Assembly: GCF_003259615.1 (NCBI RefSeq)
Contig: NZ_QLLR01000005.1
Location: forward strand, 1 to 42,455
Source of the DNA: Pedobacter cryoconitis
GTDB taxonomy: Bacteria; Bacteroidota; Bacteroidia; Sphingobacteriales; Sphingobacteriaceae
Direction of reading: 5' to 3'
Length of the DNA stretch: 42,455 nucleotides
Below the pieces are notes generated by a model. It was given only the letters and a program-made list of their open reading frames with translations. It did not search any database and was not told the origin of the DNA. A program made the position numbers and the translations under genes. Each line of letters opens with the position of its first letter. Position 1 is the first letter of the stretch. This document shows, piece after piece, positions 16,592 to 24,826 of this stretch.

Positions 16592-16681
16592 TGGCGGAGA
16601 GTGGGGGATTCGAACCCGCGGACCCTTTGACAAGTCAACAGTTTTCAAGACTGCCGCAATCGACCACTCTGCCAACTCTCC
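16592..16681 (-). tRNA. tRNA-Ser (anticodon UGA)
   Basis: On the minus strand the gene begins GGAGAGTTGGCAGAGTGG and ends with the matching acceptor arm ACTCTCC, discriminator G and an encoded CCA. The anticodon loop CTTGAAA carries TGA (complement of 16645-16647). The long variable arm is of the type-II kind expected for serine, and the T-loop is TTCGAAT. The length of 90 nt fits. One T-stem position appears to be a C-C mismatch. Confidence 0.95.
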
Positions 16682-16790
16682 GCGACAAAAGTACAAATAC
16701 GGCTTGATTTTGCAAACAATGGTGTTGATTTTTTAACAATAAATTGATAACTGGTTAATGCTGAGGTAGAAAAAAATATTTAATGAGCTT

Positions 16791-17756
16791 TTAACTGCCT
16801 TTTTTGAACAAATTAAAGGGTTGTTTGATGATTCTGACACTGCGTTTTGTCAGATCCATACTGGCATTCAGCTCAAATCCGATCAAAAGTATCAGAGAGT
16901 TGAGGTATAACCAGATCATAATTACAATTAGTGTACCGATAGAGCCGTATACTTTATTGTATGATCCAAAGTGGTTGATGTAAAATGAGAATCCCCAAAT
17001 GGTTAAAAAGGCAAGGATAGTAGCAAGCCAGGAACCGGGACTGAAGAATCTCCATTTCTTAGTGTTAGCTGGGCCGTACCGGTAAAGGATAGATATGGTC
17101 ACGAAATAAAGAATCCCAAGCAGTGCCCATCTGGATATGTCAATGATATAAACGATAAAGTGTCCTTTGATGTGCAGTCCTTTATTGATATAGTTCAGTG
17201 CAATTTCTCCAACAGTCATCGCGCCAATAGTAATAATGAGAGATACGGCAAGAACGAAGGTCAATACTAAAGCTATAAGCCGCTGTTTAAGCCATGTTCT
17301 GGTTTCCACGACAAGTGACGACTTGTTAAAGGCGTTCATCAGGCTGTGCATCCCATTGGTGGCAAAAAACACGGACAGTATAATACCGAAGGATAGTAAT
17401 TTCCCGTTTTGTATCTTAATGATCTCAGATAGGGTAGCTTCAAAGGCTTTATAGGCCTGTGCCGGAAGGATAAGTTGTAATAAAACCATTAACTGATCCT
17501 GAAAGCCTATTCGCTTAGGGATAAAAGGGATCAGTGTAAACAGGAAGATAATTCCAGGGAAAATCGCCAGCATAAAAGTATAAGCCAGTGATGATGCTTT
17601 GTTCACTAAAGAGTCTTTGCCTAGTTCCCTAAAAAAAAATGAAGCCACTGTGTAAAGTGGGATAGGGCTAAAACCAGGCAGTACATATACTTTTGTCCAG
17701 TCTATAAACAAAGAATATAGCCTAATCCTTAAAAGTTGTCTGTGTACCCAATTCAT
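16791..17756 (-). CDS. YihY/virulence factor BrkB family membrane protein
   Basis: A 321-residue inner-membrane protein with six clear hydrophobic helices, including one near 58-78, one near 125-140, one near 160-180 and the last near 268-290. Family landmarks are KDSLVNKASSLAYTFMLAIFP near 48-68 and YGSIGTLIVIMIWLYLNSLI near 269-288. Older annotation as ribonuclease BN is wrong for this family; the function is unknown, and some members have been linked to membrane transport. It is the last gene of the minus-strand operon PASTA-MltG-thioesterase-YihY; its ATG directly abuts the stop codon of the thioesterase gene. Confidence 0.92.
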   Translation of the reverse strand: MNWVHRQLLRIRLYSLFIDWTKVYVLPGFSPIPLYTVASFFFRELGKDSLVNKASSLAYTFMLAIFPGIIFLFTLIPFIPKRIGFQDQLMVLLQLILPAQAYKAFEATLSEIIKIQNGKLLSFGIILSVFFATNGMHSLMNAFNKSSLVVETRTWLKQRLIALVLTFVLAVSLIITIGAMTVGEIALNYINKGLHIKGHFIVYIIDISRWALLGILYFVTISILYRYGPANTKKWRFFSPGSWLATILAFLTIWGFSFYINHFGSYNKVYGSIGTLIVIMIWLYLNSLILLIGFELNASMDLTKRSVRIIKQPFNLFKKGS

Positions 17757-18164
17757 TTATTCATAGTATTGTGCAATCCGCTCCAGAAAGTAATCCGGAG
17801 GGGGGCACGGTTTCTTTTTGACCATATCAAAGAATACTAAAGTAGTAGCCCCGATATTGATCAATTCTTCTTTTTCGTTAAATAATTCGTAATCAAATAA
17901 CATGCGGACACCCGGAAGCTCCTTCATATAAGTTTTGATTGTAATCTCCTGATCATACAGTGCTGGCTTAATAAATTTACATTTAAGTTCCAGCAGTGGG
18001 AGCATGATCCCTGTTTCTTCCATTTTGCCGTAGGTCATCCCCAGGCTGCGCAGCATTTCTACTCTTCCAACTTCATAGTATTGGGCATAGTTTCCATTGT
18101 AAACATATCCCATCTGATCGGTTTCGCTATATCTTACCCTGATCTTTGTGCTGTGCGTATACAT
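17757..18164 (-). CDS. Acyl-CoA thioesterase (4HBT, YbgC/FadM-like)
   Basis: A 135-residue single hot-dog-fold enzyme. RYSETDQMGYVYNGNYAQYY (11-30) is the active-site segment, with Asp16 as the likely catalytic acid. The usual His of the YHGNY motif is Asn here. It hydrolyses acyl-CoA or acyl-ACP thioesters; chain preference is unknown. It lies 3 bp after mltG and directly against the yihY gene, so it is translationally tied to an envelope operon. Confidence 0.9.
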   Translation of the reverse strand: MYTHSTKIRVRYSETDQMGYVYNGNYAQYYEVGRVEMLRSLGMTYGKMEETGIMLPLLELKCKFIKPALYDQEITIKTYMKELPGVRMLFDYELFNEKEELINIGATTLVFFDMVKKKPCPPPDYFLERIAQYYE

Positions 18165-18167
18165 GGC

Positions 18168-19223
18168 CTATTTGAAAATATTACGTTTGTCTAAGGCTGC
18201 TCTGTATGCTTTGGCGTTAACTTCGTGTTGTGCTTTGGTTTCTGCGAAAGCGTGGTATCCTGAGAAATCAGCTTTAGCGCACATATAAATATAGTTGTTA
18301 TGTTCGTGGTTTAAAACAGCGTCGATCGCATTGATACTTGGCATCATAATCGGGCCCGGAGGCAAACCTGCATATTTATAAGTGTTATATTTTGATTCTA
18401 CGCGTAACAACGGGCCTGTTACTCTTTTTACTGTAAAGTCGCCATTGGCAAAAATTACAGTAGGGTCAGCTTGTAATAAAATCCCTTTGTTTAAGCGGTT
18501 AAGGTATAAGCCGGCAATAGATGACATTTCTTTGTCGTATAAAGCTTCTCCGTCAACAATAGAAGCAAGGATAGTCACTTGCTGAGGTGTAAGGTTTAAT
18601 GCGGCAGCTTTTTGCTTGCGTTCTGCTGTCCAGAATTTAGTGTATTCCTTTTGCATTCTGTCGAAGAATTCTAAAGGAGTCGTATTCCAGTACATTTCAT
18701 ACGTATTCGGAATAAACATTGTATAACTGTTGTCTACCGTAAAACCGTATTTTTCTACCAGCGCTGCTGAATCCAGTACCTTCAGGAAGGTTGTTGAATC
18801 TGCTTCCAGGCTTTTAGAAAGATAAGCCGCAAATTCTTCCTTTTTCCTGATGTTATGGAATTTCAGTTTTACCGGCTCCTGGTTACCTGCTTTGATCAGG
18901 TTGATCAAACTACGGTTATTCATTCCTTTAGCTAATTTATAGCGTCCTGGTTTTAAGCGTTGTACCAGATCCATTTTAGCTGCGGCCTGGCTGAAGCTTC
19001 CAACGTCAAGCAGTAAATCCTTAGTTTTGATTTCTTTATACAGGTCATCTATCGTAGAACCGGTTTTGATATACAAATATTGTTCTTTACCCGATATGTT
19101 AGGGGCAAAGTAGACTTTATACATTTTCAGGCCATAAAATGCACCTACAGCAAGCAGGATTAAGATGGCAGCCCATATAAATTTAGTGCTCTTTTTAATT
19201 TCTTTGGTCGTTTCAGTAGTCAT
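18168..19223 (-). CDS. mltG: Endolytic murein transglycosylase MltG
   Basis: A 351-residue protein with one N-terminal membrane helix (about 15-30) and a YceG-like domain. The signature region ILASIVDGEALYDKEMSSIA contains the conserved Glu (in the GEA position, equivalent to the second Glu of EKET in E. coli MltG). Then come NRLNKGILLQADPTVIFA and YAGLPPGPI. MltG cleaves nascent glycan strands at the membrane and sets their length. The gene lies 26 bp after a PASTA-domain gene and 3 bp before a thioesterase gene. It is divergent, across the PASTA gene, from ddl, so this is a peptidoglycan locus. Confidence 0.95.
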   Translation of the reverse strand: MTTETTKEIKKSTKFIWAAILILLAVGAFYGLKMYKVYFAPNISGKEQYLYIKTGSTIDDLYKEIKTKDLLLDVGSFSQAAAKMDLVQRLKPGRYKLAKGMNNRSLINLIKAGNQEPVKLKFHNIRKKEEFAAYLSKSLEADSTTFLKVLDSAALVEKYGFTVDNSYTMFIPNTYEMYWNTTPLEFFDRMQKEYTKFWTAERKQKAAALNLTPQQVTILASIVDGEALYDKEMSSIAGLYLNRLNKGILLQADPTVIFANGDFTVKRVTGPLLRVESKYNTYKYAGLPPGPIMMPSINAIDAVLNHEHNNYIYMCAKADFSGYHAFAETKAQHEVNAKAYRAALDKRNIFK

Positions 19224-19249
19224 AGAATTTGAAATTCTGATTTATGCGC

Positions 19250-20017
19250 TTATTTCTTGTTAGATAGAGTAATGTTTACCGGGGTTCCGATTTTAACTTT
19301 TCCAAGTGTATCTGAAAGTGCCGGGTCTTGTGCGGTAATAACGGCATTTGCGGTGTCCGTGATATTTCCTTCGTAAGTTATTGTTCCAAGTTTAAGGTTT
19401 GATCCTCTCAGTGAGAAGGCTGCTTCATCTTTGGTGAAACCTAAAAGTGCAGGGATTTCTACGTCTTCGTTTCCTCTGCCGTCTCCTAATAATAAATCTA
19501 TTTTAGAGCCTTTAGGGATAACATCACCTGGTTTGATACTTGAGCCACCGAAGGAAACTTCTAATACGACATCTTTGCTCACGTCTGCTTTATAAACGGT
19601 GTCACCAACTTTTAAGCCAAAGCTTGCAATAATTGCTTGTGCTTCGATGAAAGATTTAAATTGAACGTCCGGAAATTTAACATTCGGAGCTTGCGCGGTA
19701 TTAATAGTCAGGTAAATTGTTCTGTTGTCTTTTACAAATGTATTCGCTTCCGGGTCCTGATCAATTACAGTTCCTGGAGGTAAGTCCATAATATATACTG
19801 AGTCTACTTCGTAACGCAGACCTAAAGCTTCTAATTTTGATACAGCCTGGTTAAAAGCCATGCCTTTTACAGCTGGTACGTTTAATCCCTGGCCATGTTT
19901 GGTATAATAACGCAGACTAAAGAAAGCGATGAACAAGAGTATTGCCACAGTGGCAATGGCAGCGATAAGGTTGTTTCTGAATGATTTAGTTTGTAAGTAG
20001 GAGATGAATTTTGCCAT
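19250..20017 (-). CDS. PASTA-domain membrane protein
   Basis: A 255-residue protein with a membrane helix at about 17-37 and three PASTA repeats after it (about 43-110, 113-180, 185-253). Each has the pattern of a VP- or IP-type start, a buried helix with AxxxLxxxGL and a closing strand with GT or GD (such as GTVIDQDPEANTFV). There is no kinase domain, in contrast to the Ser/Thr kinases that carry PASTA repeats in Gram-positives. PASTA domains bind peptidoglycan-like ligands or mediate contacts in division proteins. First gene of the operon with mltG, thioesterase and yihY. Confidence 0.93.
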   Translation of the reverse strand: MAKFISYLQTKSFRNNLIAAIATVAILLFIAFFSLRYYTKHGQGLNVPAVKGMAFNQAVSKLEALGLRYEVDSVYIMDLPPGTVIDQDPEANTFVKDNRTIYLTINTAQAPNVKFPDVQFKSFIEAQAIIASFGLKVGDTVYKADVSKDVVLEVSFGGSSIKPGDVIPKGSKIDLLLGDGRGNEDVEIPALLGFTKDEAAFSLRGSNLKLGTITYEGNITDTANAVITAQDPALSDTLGKVKIGTPVNITLSNKK

Positions 20018-20047
20018 TTATTTATTTTGTGTGCCTGTTATTTGGCT

Positions 20048-20055
20048 CAAATTTA
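20048..20055 (-). promoter_or_regulatory. -7 element of the PASTA-mltG operon
   Basis: On the minus strand TAAATTTG matches TAnnTTTG, 30 bp before the PASTA start codon. A clear -33 TTTG is not seen. Confidence 0.4.
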
Positions 20056-20109
20056 GACTAAAAATATATTTTATCGGAATTTAAATGAGATCTGAATAAA
20101 GTATTTTAA

Positions 20110-20117
20110 TATTTTTG
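20110..20117 (+). promoter_or_regulatory. -7 element of the ddl operon
   Basis: TATTTTTG matches TAnnTTTG and would give a leader of about 90 nt before the ddl start. No clear -33 box. It faces the PASTA promoter about 55 bp away. Confidence 0.35.
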
Positions 20118-20214
20118 ACCCATATCTTATCGTTTAATTTGATTAATCAGGAATATCCGGAATGAAATCTGAAAGCATAAAGGCTTCATAACGGCTATTA
20201 AAGAAATATATTTT

Positions 20215-21201
20215 ATGAAGAAAGTAATAGCATTAATAACTGGAGGTACAACAGGAGAAAGGGTAATTTCTGTAAAAAGCGCCGCAACTATATCCCATAA
20301 TCTCGATCCGGATAAGTTTGATGTTTACAAAATTATGCTGACGCAGCAGGGCTGGTTTTATGAACCGGTAGATTCGGTCAGAATAGAGGTAGACCGCAAT
20401 GATTTTTCAGTGCTTTACAATGGAAGAAAAATCACTTTTGACGGCGTGTTTATCGCGATCCATGGTGCTCCGGGTGAGGATGGTAAGTTGCAGGGATACT
20501 TTGATATGTTGAATTTACCTTATACCACGTGTGATGCGCTGACTTCGGCAGTGACCATGAATAAAGGGTATACTAAATCTATTGTACAGGATATTCCGAA
20601 TTTATTCGTGGCCAAGTCTGTACAGATCTTTAAAAATACACCTTATAATTTAGCGGATGTTAAAAGTTCACTGACCCTGCCTTATTTTGTGAAACCAAAC
20701 AATGGTGGCAGCAGTATCGGAATGAGTAAAGTTAAAAATCAGTATGACCTGCAAACGGCTATTGACAAGGCTTTTAAAGAGGATGATCAGATATTGATTG
20801 AAGAGTTTATTGAAGGGCGCGAGTTTACGGTAGGTGTGGTGAAGTTAGATGGTAAAATAACCGTCCTGCCGGCTACTGAAGTAGAAACGGCTAAAGAGTT
20901 TTTTGATTTTGAGGCGAAGTACACGCCAGGAGTAGCTGTGGAAACTACGCCGGCTCCAATTCGCCAGGAGACTAAAAAAAGAGTAGAGGAAATTGCAACA
21001 GCGATTTATGCGAAATTGAATTGCAGGGGAGTAGTGAGAATTGACTTTATTTTAGTGGGTGATGAGGGTGATTTCTACTTTATTGAGATCAATACGATTC
21101 CAGGGCAAACGGTAACGAGCTTTATTCCTCAGCAGGTAGCTGCATATGGGATGAAGCTGAATGATTTTTATACGAAACTGATTAAAGAGACTATTGGTTA
21201 A
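20215..21201 (+). CDS. ddl: D-alanine--D-alanine ligase
   Basis: A 328-residue ATP-grasp enzyme that joins two D-Ala for peptidoglycan precursors, in the cytoplasm. Seen: the N-terminal GGTTGERVISVKSA (an atypical form of GGxSxEREVS), HGAPGEDGKLQGYFDMLNLPYT, the ATP-grasp loop NNGGSSIGMSKV (about 162-173), EEFIEGREFTVGV, and the metal site FYFIEINTIPGQT near the end. It is first of a plus-strand unit with a Crp-like regulator that starts 1 bp after its stop. It is divergent from the PASTA-mltG operon. Confidence 0.95.
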   Translation: MKKVIALITGGTTGERVISVKSAATISHNLDPDKFDVYKIMLTQQGWFYEPVDSVRIEVDRNDFSVLYNGRKITFDGVFIAIHGAPGEDGKLQGYFDMLNLPYTTCDALTSAVTMNKGYTKSIVQDIPNLFVAKSVQIFKNTPYNLADVKSSLTLPYFVKPNNGGSSIGMSKVKNQYDLQTAIDKAFKEDDQILIEEFIEGREFTVGVVKLDGKITVLPATEVETAKEFFDFEAKYTPGVAVETTPAPIRQETKKRVEEIATAIYAKLNCRGVVRIDFILVGDEGDFYFIEINTIPGQTVTSFIPQQVAAYGMKLNDFYTKLIKETIG

Positions 21202-21202
21202 A

Positions 21203-21817
21203 ATGTATACGCAGTATTTAACGGCCAATCATTTCAAAACTACTTTATATAAAAAAGGGGAGGTGATTTATGAACCGGGACAGCATCCGAAATATGCCTA
21301 CTTCATTAAAAGCGGGGAGGTCCGGATGGCGACGGTTAATCAGGATGGACGGGAATTTATTCAGGGCGTTTTTAAACCAAAGCAGCTTTTTGGGGAACCT
21401 GCATTGTTATTGGACCGTCCATATCTTGCTTACACAATCGCATCAAAGGACACCGAAGTAATCCAGCTGGATAAACCGGCTTTCCTGAAAATGATCGCAG
21501 AAAACAGCGATTTTAGTATGGAGCTGATCATGACCATGAGTAAAAGGTTATTTTACAAATCTATGATGCTGGAGGAACTGGCCAATGAACAGGCAGAACA
21601 TCGCTTGTTTACGTTGATCAATTATTTGTCTCAGGATTTGGAGGATGGCGCTGCATTGAACATTACAAGGCAAACATTGGCCGATATGAGTGGTTTAAGA
21701 GTGGAAACTGTGATCAGAACGATAAAAAAACTGGCTGCCAGCGGAGAGCTCAAACTTATCCGCGGGAAGATTGTTAAGACAGGATATGATGTAGATCATA
21801 AAATGGATGTTTTATAA
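21203..21817 (+). CDS. Crp/Fnr-family transcriptional regulator
   Basis: A 204-residue protein with a cyclic-nucleotide-binding-like barrel (about 10-115; GEVIYEPGQHPKYAYFIKSG) and a winged helix-turn-helix with LTRQTLADMSGLRVETVIRTIK-like spacing (ITRQTLADMSGLRVETVIRT). The start at ATG 21203 leaves a 1-bp gap after the ddl stop. A TTG at 21194 is also in frame but would overlap ddl. It has no Cys cluster for an Fnr-type iron-sulfur site. Target genes are unknown; the tight link to ddl suggests the cell wall or shared expression. Confidence 0.92.
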   Translation: MYTQYLTANHFKTTLYKKGEVIYEPGQHPKYAYFIKSGEVRMATVNQDGREFIQGVFKPKQLFGEPALLLDRPYLAYTIASKDTEVIQLDKPAFLKMIAENSDFSMELIMTMSKRLFYKSMMLEELANEQAEHRLFTLINYLSQDLEDGAALNITRQTLADMSGLRVETVIRTIKKLAASGELKLIRGKIVKTGYDVDHKMDVL

Positions 21818-21861
21818 TGATTAGATTTGTCTAATTAATTATTACGAATAAAATTAACGTT

Positions 21862-22287
21862 ATGGTCCCTATTACAAAGTTAGAAGCCGTCATCCACTGT
21901 AAATGCCCTCGTTGTAGACAGGGTGACATATTTACTGGTAAAATGTATTCTTTTTCGTTCAAAGGACAGATCACTAATGAGTTTTGCCCGCATTGTAATC
22001 TTCGTTTCGAAAGAGAGCCTGGATATTTCTATGTGTCAATGTTTATTAGTTATGCAATGAATGTAGCAGAAATGATTAGTGCAAGTGTAGCTACTTATGT
22101 TTTGGGTTTAGCACTTGTTTATGATAACCTATGGTATTATGTAGGTATTTTGCTATTGACAGTATTTGTCTGTTCTCCGTTTAATTACCGCTATTCAAGG
22201 GTAATGCTTTTACATTGGTTAACCCCTGGGTTGGGTTATGTTCCTGGCAGTGGTGATGAACCAAAAAATGTCATTAAACCTGCTTAG
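21862..22287 (+). CDS. DUF983 zinc-ribbon membrane protein
   Basis: A 141-residue protein. Two CxxC-type pairs (Cys15-Cys18 in CKCPRC, Cys42-Cys45 in FCPHC) form a zinc ribbon before two membrane helices (about 62-86 and 90-108). This is the architecture of DUF983, small membrane proteins common in Bacteroidota and alphaproteobacteria, of unknown function. It lies 44 bp after the Crp-like gene and is probably in the same transcript, which ends at the hairpin after 22318. Confidence 0.9.
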   Translation: MVPITKLEAVIHCKCPRCRQGDIFTGKMYSFSFKGQITNEFCPHCNLRFEREPGYFYVSMFISYAMNVAEMISASVATYVLGLALVYDNLWYYVGILLLTVFVCSPFNYRYSRVMLLHWLTPGLGYVPGSGDEPKNVIKPA

Positions 22288-22317
22288 TTTTCCGGCAGTT
22301 TTTTATTTCAATATATA

Positions 22318-22354
22318 AACAGTTCCTGTTGCCTAAGCAGGGACTGTTAATTTT
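22318..22354 (+). terminator. Hairpin terminator after the DUF983 gene
   Basis: An 11-bp stem (22318-22328 with 22338-22348, one wobble), 9-nt loop and AATTTT after it. Likely terminator of the ddl-Crp-DUF983 unit. Confidence 0.7.
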
Positions 22355-22598
22355 AAATACCAGTTAGAAATCATTTCGATTTTACCTCCTCCGGTCTTTC
22401 TGACTATCGTTTTATCTCTTCTGATACTATCTGTTTCTTCAGGTCTTTTTACAGTTATTGAAACTATCTTGTAAAGATATTTGCTTCATATGGCAAGAAT
22501 TTCGCATATTTAAAAAATGTGTTATAGTTTAGGTAATAAACAGTTGATTTTTAATTTCTGTTTTATTTAAATTAACTTATTGTGGTGATTATTGTATA
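22355..22598. other. Intergenic region before the C39 exporter
   Basis: No intact gene. On the minus strand ATG 22487-22489 begins MKQISLQDSFNN and stops at 22439 (16 codons); a neighbouring frame is open for 39 codons to 22333 (it includes VRKTGGGKIEM). On the plus strand an imperfect 25-bp direct repeat links 22523-22547 to the start region of the exporter at 22594-22619. The exporter promoter must be in this stretch, but I see no clear TAnnTTTG element. Confidence 0.4.
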
Positions 22599-24803
22599 GT
22601 GTTAGGTAATAAAATATTGAAAAAATTTACTTTCTATAAGCAGTTTGATCAGATGGATTGCGGGCCTACCTGCCTTCGGATGATCGCTAAATATTTCGGT
22701 AAAAATATTAGTTTGCAGCGTCTGCGTGCGGTTTCAGGAATTAACCGTGAAGGTGTTTCGTTGTTAGGTATCAGTAATGCTGCAGAAAAAATAGGTTTTC
22801 GTTCTACTGGTGCCCGCTTAACTTTAGAGGTATTGAAGCAAATAGAGCTGCCTGCGATTTTGCATTGGGATCAGGATCATTTTGTAGTACTTTATCAGAT
22901 TAAAAAAGACCGGTTTATGATCGCTGATCCGGCAAAAGGATTGATCCGGTATGAGCAGAAGGAATTTTCCTCGCATTGGCTTAGTTCATTTAATAAAGAT
23001 GCTATTGAAGGGGTCGCCTTAATTTTATCTCCTACTCCGGATTTTTATACGGTCGAGGAAGACAAGAAAGATGGAATGGACATCCGTTATCTGCTGAAAT
23101 ATTTTTACCGTTATAAGCAGTTAATTGTACAGCTTTTTGCTGGTCTGCTGGTGGGAAGTGTACTCCAGATTATCCTTCCGTTTTTAACGCAGTCGGTTGT
23201 AGATGTGGGGATCAATACCCGGAACCTTAATTTCATCTATATTATTCTGATTGCACAGATCATGCTTTTTATAGGGCGCATGAGTGTAGATTTTATACGG
23301 GCATGGATCTTACTGCATATCAGTACCAGGATTAATATTTCTATCTTAACTGATTTCCTGATCAAACTGATGAAGTTGCCGATGTCTTTCTTTGATACCA
23401 AGATGACTGGTGATATTTTGCAGCGCATGGACGATCAGAAGCGGATTGAGACTTTTCTGACCGGCCCTACATTGAGTATTATCTTTTCTATGTTCAACCT
23501 GGTTGTGTTTTCCATTGTGCTGGCCTATTATAATTTAAGCATTTTTGCTGTTTTTGCAATCAGTACGGTCTTGTATACGGGCTGGGTTACGGTCTTTTTA
23601 AAGAAAAGACGTGAACTGGATTTTAAGCGTTTTGATATTTCTTCTAAAAATCAAAGTACGGTGGTACAGCTGATCAATGGAATGCAGGAAATAAAGCTTA
23701 ACAATTGTGAGCAGGATAAGCGCTGGGAGTGGGAGCGGATACAGTCGAGATTATTCCGTTTTAATGTAAAAAGTCTTGCGCTTGGTCAGTATCAGCAGGT
23801 AGGCGCATTCTTTATTAACGAAGGAAAAAATATTCTGATCACTTTTCTGGTAGCTAAACTCGTGATAGAGGGACAGCTGACGCTTGGGGCAATGATGGCT
23901 ATTCAATATATCATCGGACAGCTGAACAGCCCTATTGAACAGATGATCACTTTCCTGCAGCAGTTGCAGGATGCTAAAATTTCCCTGGAAAGGTTAAATG
24001 AGATCCGCGAACTGGAAGATGAGGAGCCTGCTGGCCAGACCTTTGTGCTGGATTTACCCGAAGACCATAGTATTAGTCTGAAGAACGTGGATTTTACTTA
24101 TCCGGGTGCTGGTAATGAGCCGGTTTTATCTGCAATTAGTTTGACTATCCCAATGGGTAAAACCACGGCTATTGTAGGGATGAGCGGTAGTGGGAAAACT
24201 ACGATTCTTAAATTGTTGCTCCGCTTTTATGAAATTCAGCGTGGAGACATCTATGTAGGACATACACACCTCAGCCAGATGGGCTTTAGTTTCTGGCGTG
24301 GTCAGTGTGGCGCAGTCACTCAGGATGGATTTATCTTCTCGGATTCTATTGCACGTAATATTGCTGTTGGTGATCAGTACCCTGATCATGCTAAGCTTCA
24401 GCAGGCATTAAAGGTGGCTAATATCACTGATTTTATCCAAAGCCTGCCTTTAGGGTTAAATACCAAAATAGGTTCTGAAGGAAATGGAATCAGCCAGGGG
24501 CAGAAGCAACGTATTTTAATTGCCAGGGCAGTTTATAAGGACCCGCGTTATCTGTTTTTTGACGAAGCAACCAATGCCCTTGACGCGAGAAACGAGTCTG
24601 TGATCATGGACAATTTGGAAAGCTTTTTTAAAGGCCGTACGGTAGTAGTTGTAGCGCATCGCTTAAGTACGGTGAAAAATGCAGACAATATAGTGGTGCT
24701 GGATAAGGGCTGTATTCTCGAAGAGGGAACGCATGCGGAACTCACAGCGCTGAAAGGTGAATATTATCAGCTGGTCAAAAATCAGCTTGAACTTGGAAAT
24801 TAA
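22599..24803 (+). CDS. C39-peptidase-containing ABC transporter (type I secretion or bacteriocin-type export)
   Basis: A 734-residue fusion of peptidase, membrane and ATPase domains. The N-terminal C39 peptidase has Cys21 in QMDCGPTCLRM, His94 in QDHFVVL and Asp110 in ADPAKG, so the triad looks complete. Six membrane helices (about 170-440) follow. The ATPase has Walker A GMSGSGKTT (527-535), a signature ISQGQ (630-634) instead of LSGGQ, Walker B LFFDEA (651-656) and His686 in AHRLS. Such proteins cut leader peptides after a double glycine and export the core. The start GTG 22599 is uncertain: the family usually begins near KKFTFYKQ, which would fit a TTG at 22617. An HlyD adaptor follows by 23 bp. 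No substrate or maturation gene is visible. Confidence 0.92.
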   Translation: MLGNKILKKFTFYKQFDQMDCGPTCLRMIAKYFGKNISLQRLRAVSGINREGVSLLGISNAAEKIGFRSTGARLTLEVLKQIELPAILHWDQDHFVVLYQIKKDRFMIADPAKGLIRYEQKEFSSHWLSSFNKDAIEGVALILSPTPDFYTVEEDKKDGMDIRYLLKYFYRYKQLIVQLFAGLLVGSVLQIILPFLTQSVVDVGINTRNLNFIYIILIAQIMLFIGRMSVDFIRAWILLHISTRINISILTDFLIKLMKLPMSFFDTKMTGDILQRMDDQKRIETFLTGPTLSIIFSMFNLVVFSIVLAYYNLSIFAVFAISTVLYTGWVTVFLKKRRELDFKRFDISSKNQSTVVQLINGMQEIKLNNCEQDKRWEWERIQSRLFRFNVKSLALGQYQQVGAFFINEGKNILITFLVAKLVIEGQLTLGAMMAIQYIIGQLNSPIEQMITFLQQLQDAKISLERLNEIRELEDEEPAGQTFVLDLPEDHSISLKNVDFTYPGAGNEPVLSAISLTIPMGKTTAIVGMSGSGKTTILKLLLRFYEIQRGDIYVGHTHLSQMGFSFWRGQCGAVTQDGFIFSDSIARNIAVGDQYPDHAKLQQALKVANITDFIQSLPLGLNTKIGSEGNGISQGQKQRILIARAVYKDPRYLFFDEATNALDARNESVIMDNLESFFKGRTVVVVAHRLSTVKNADNIVVLDKGCILEEGTHAELTALKGEYYQLVKNQLELGN

Positions 24804-24826
24804 CGATAAAATTACGCTTCATAAAA

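Noticed and set aside
16791..17756. Ribonuclease BN function for the YihY/BrkB protein.
   Set aside because: It is an integral membrane protein; the RNase BN name came from an older misassignment. The real RNase Z is at 41370-42281.
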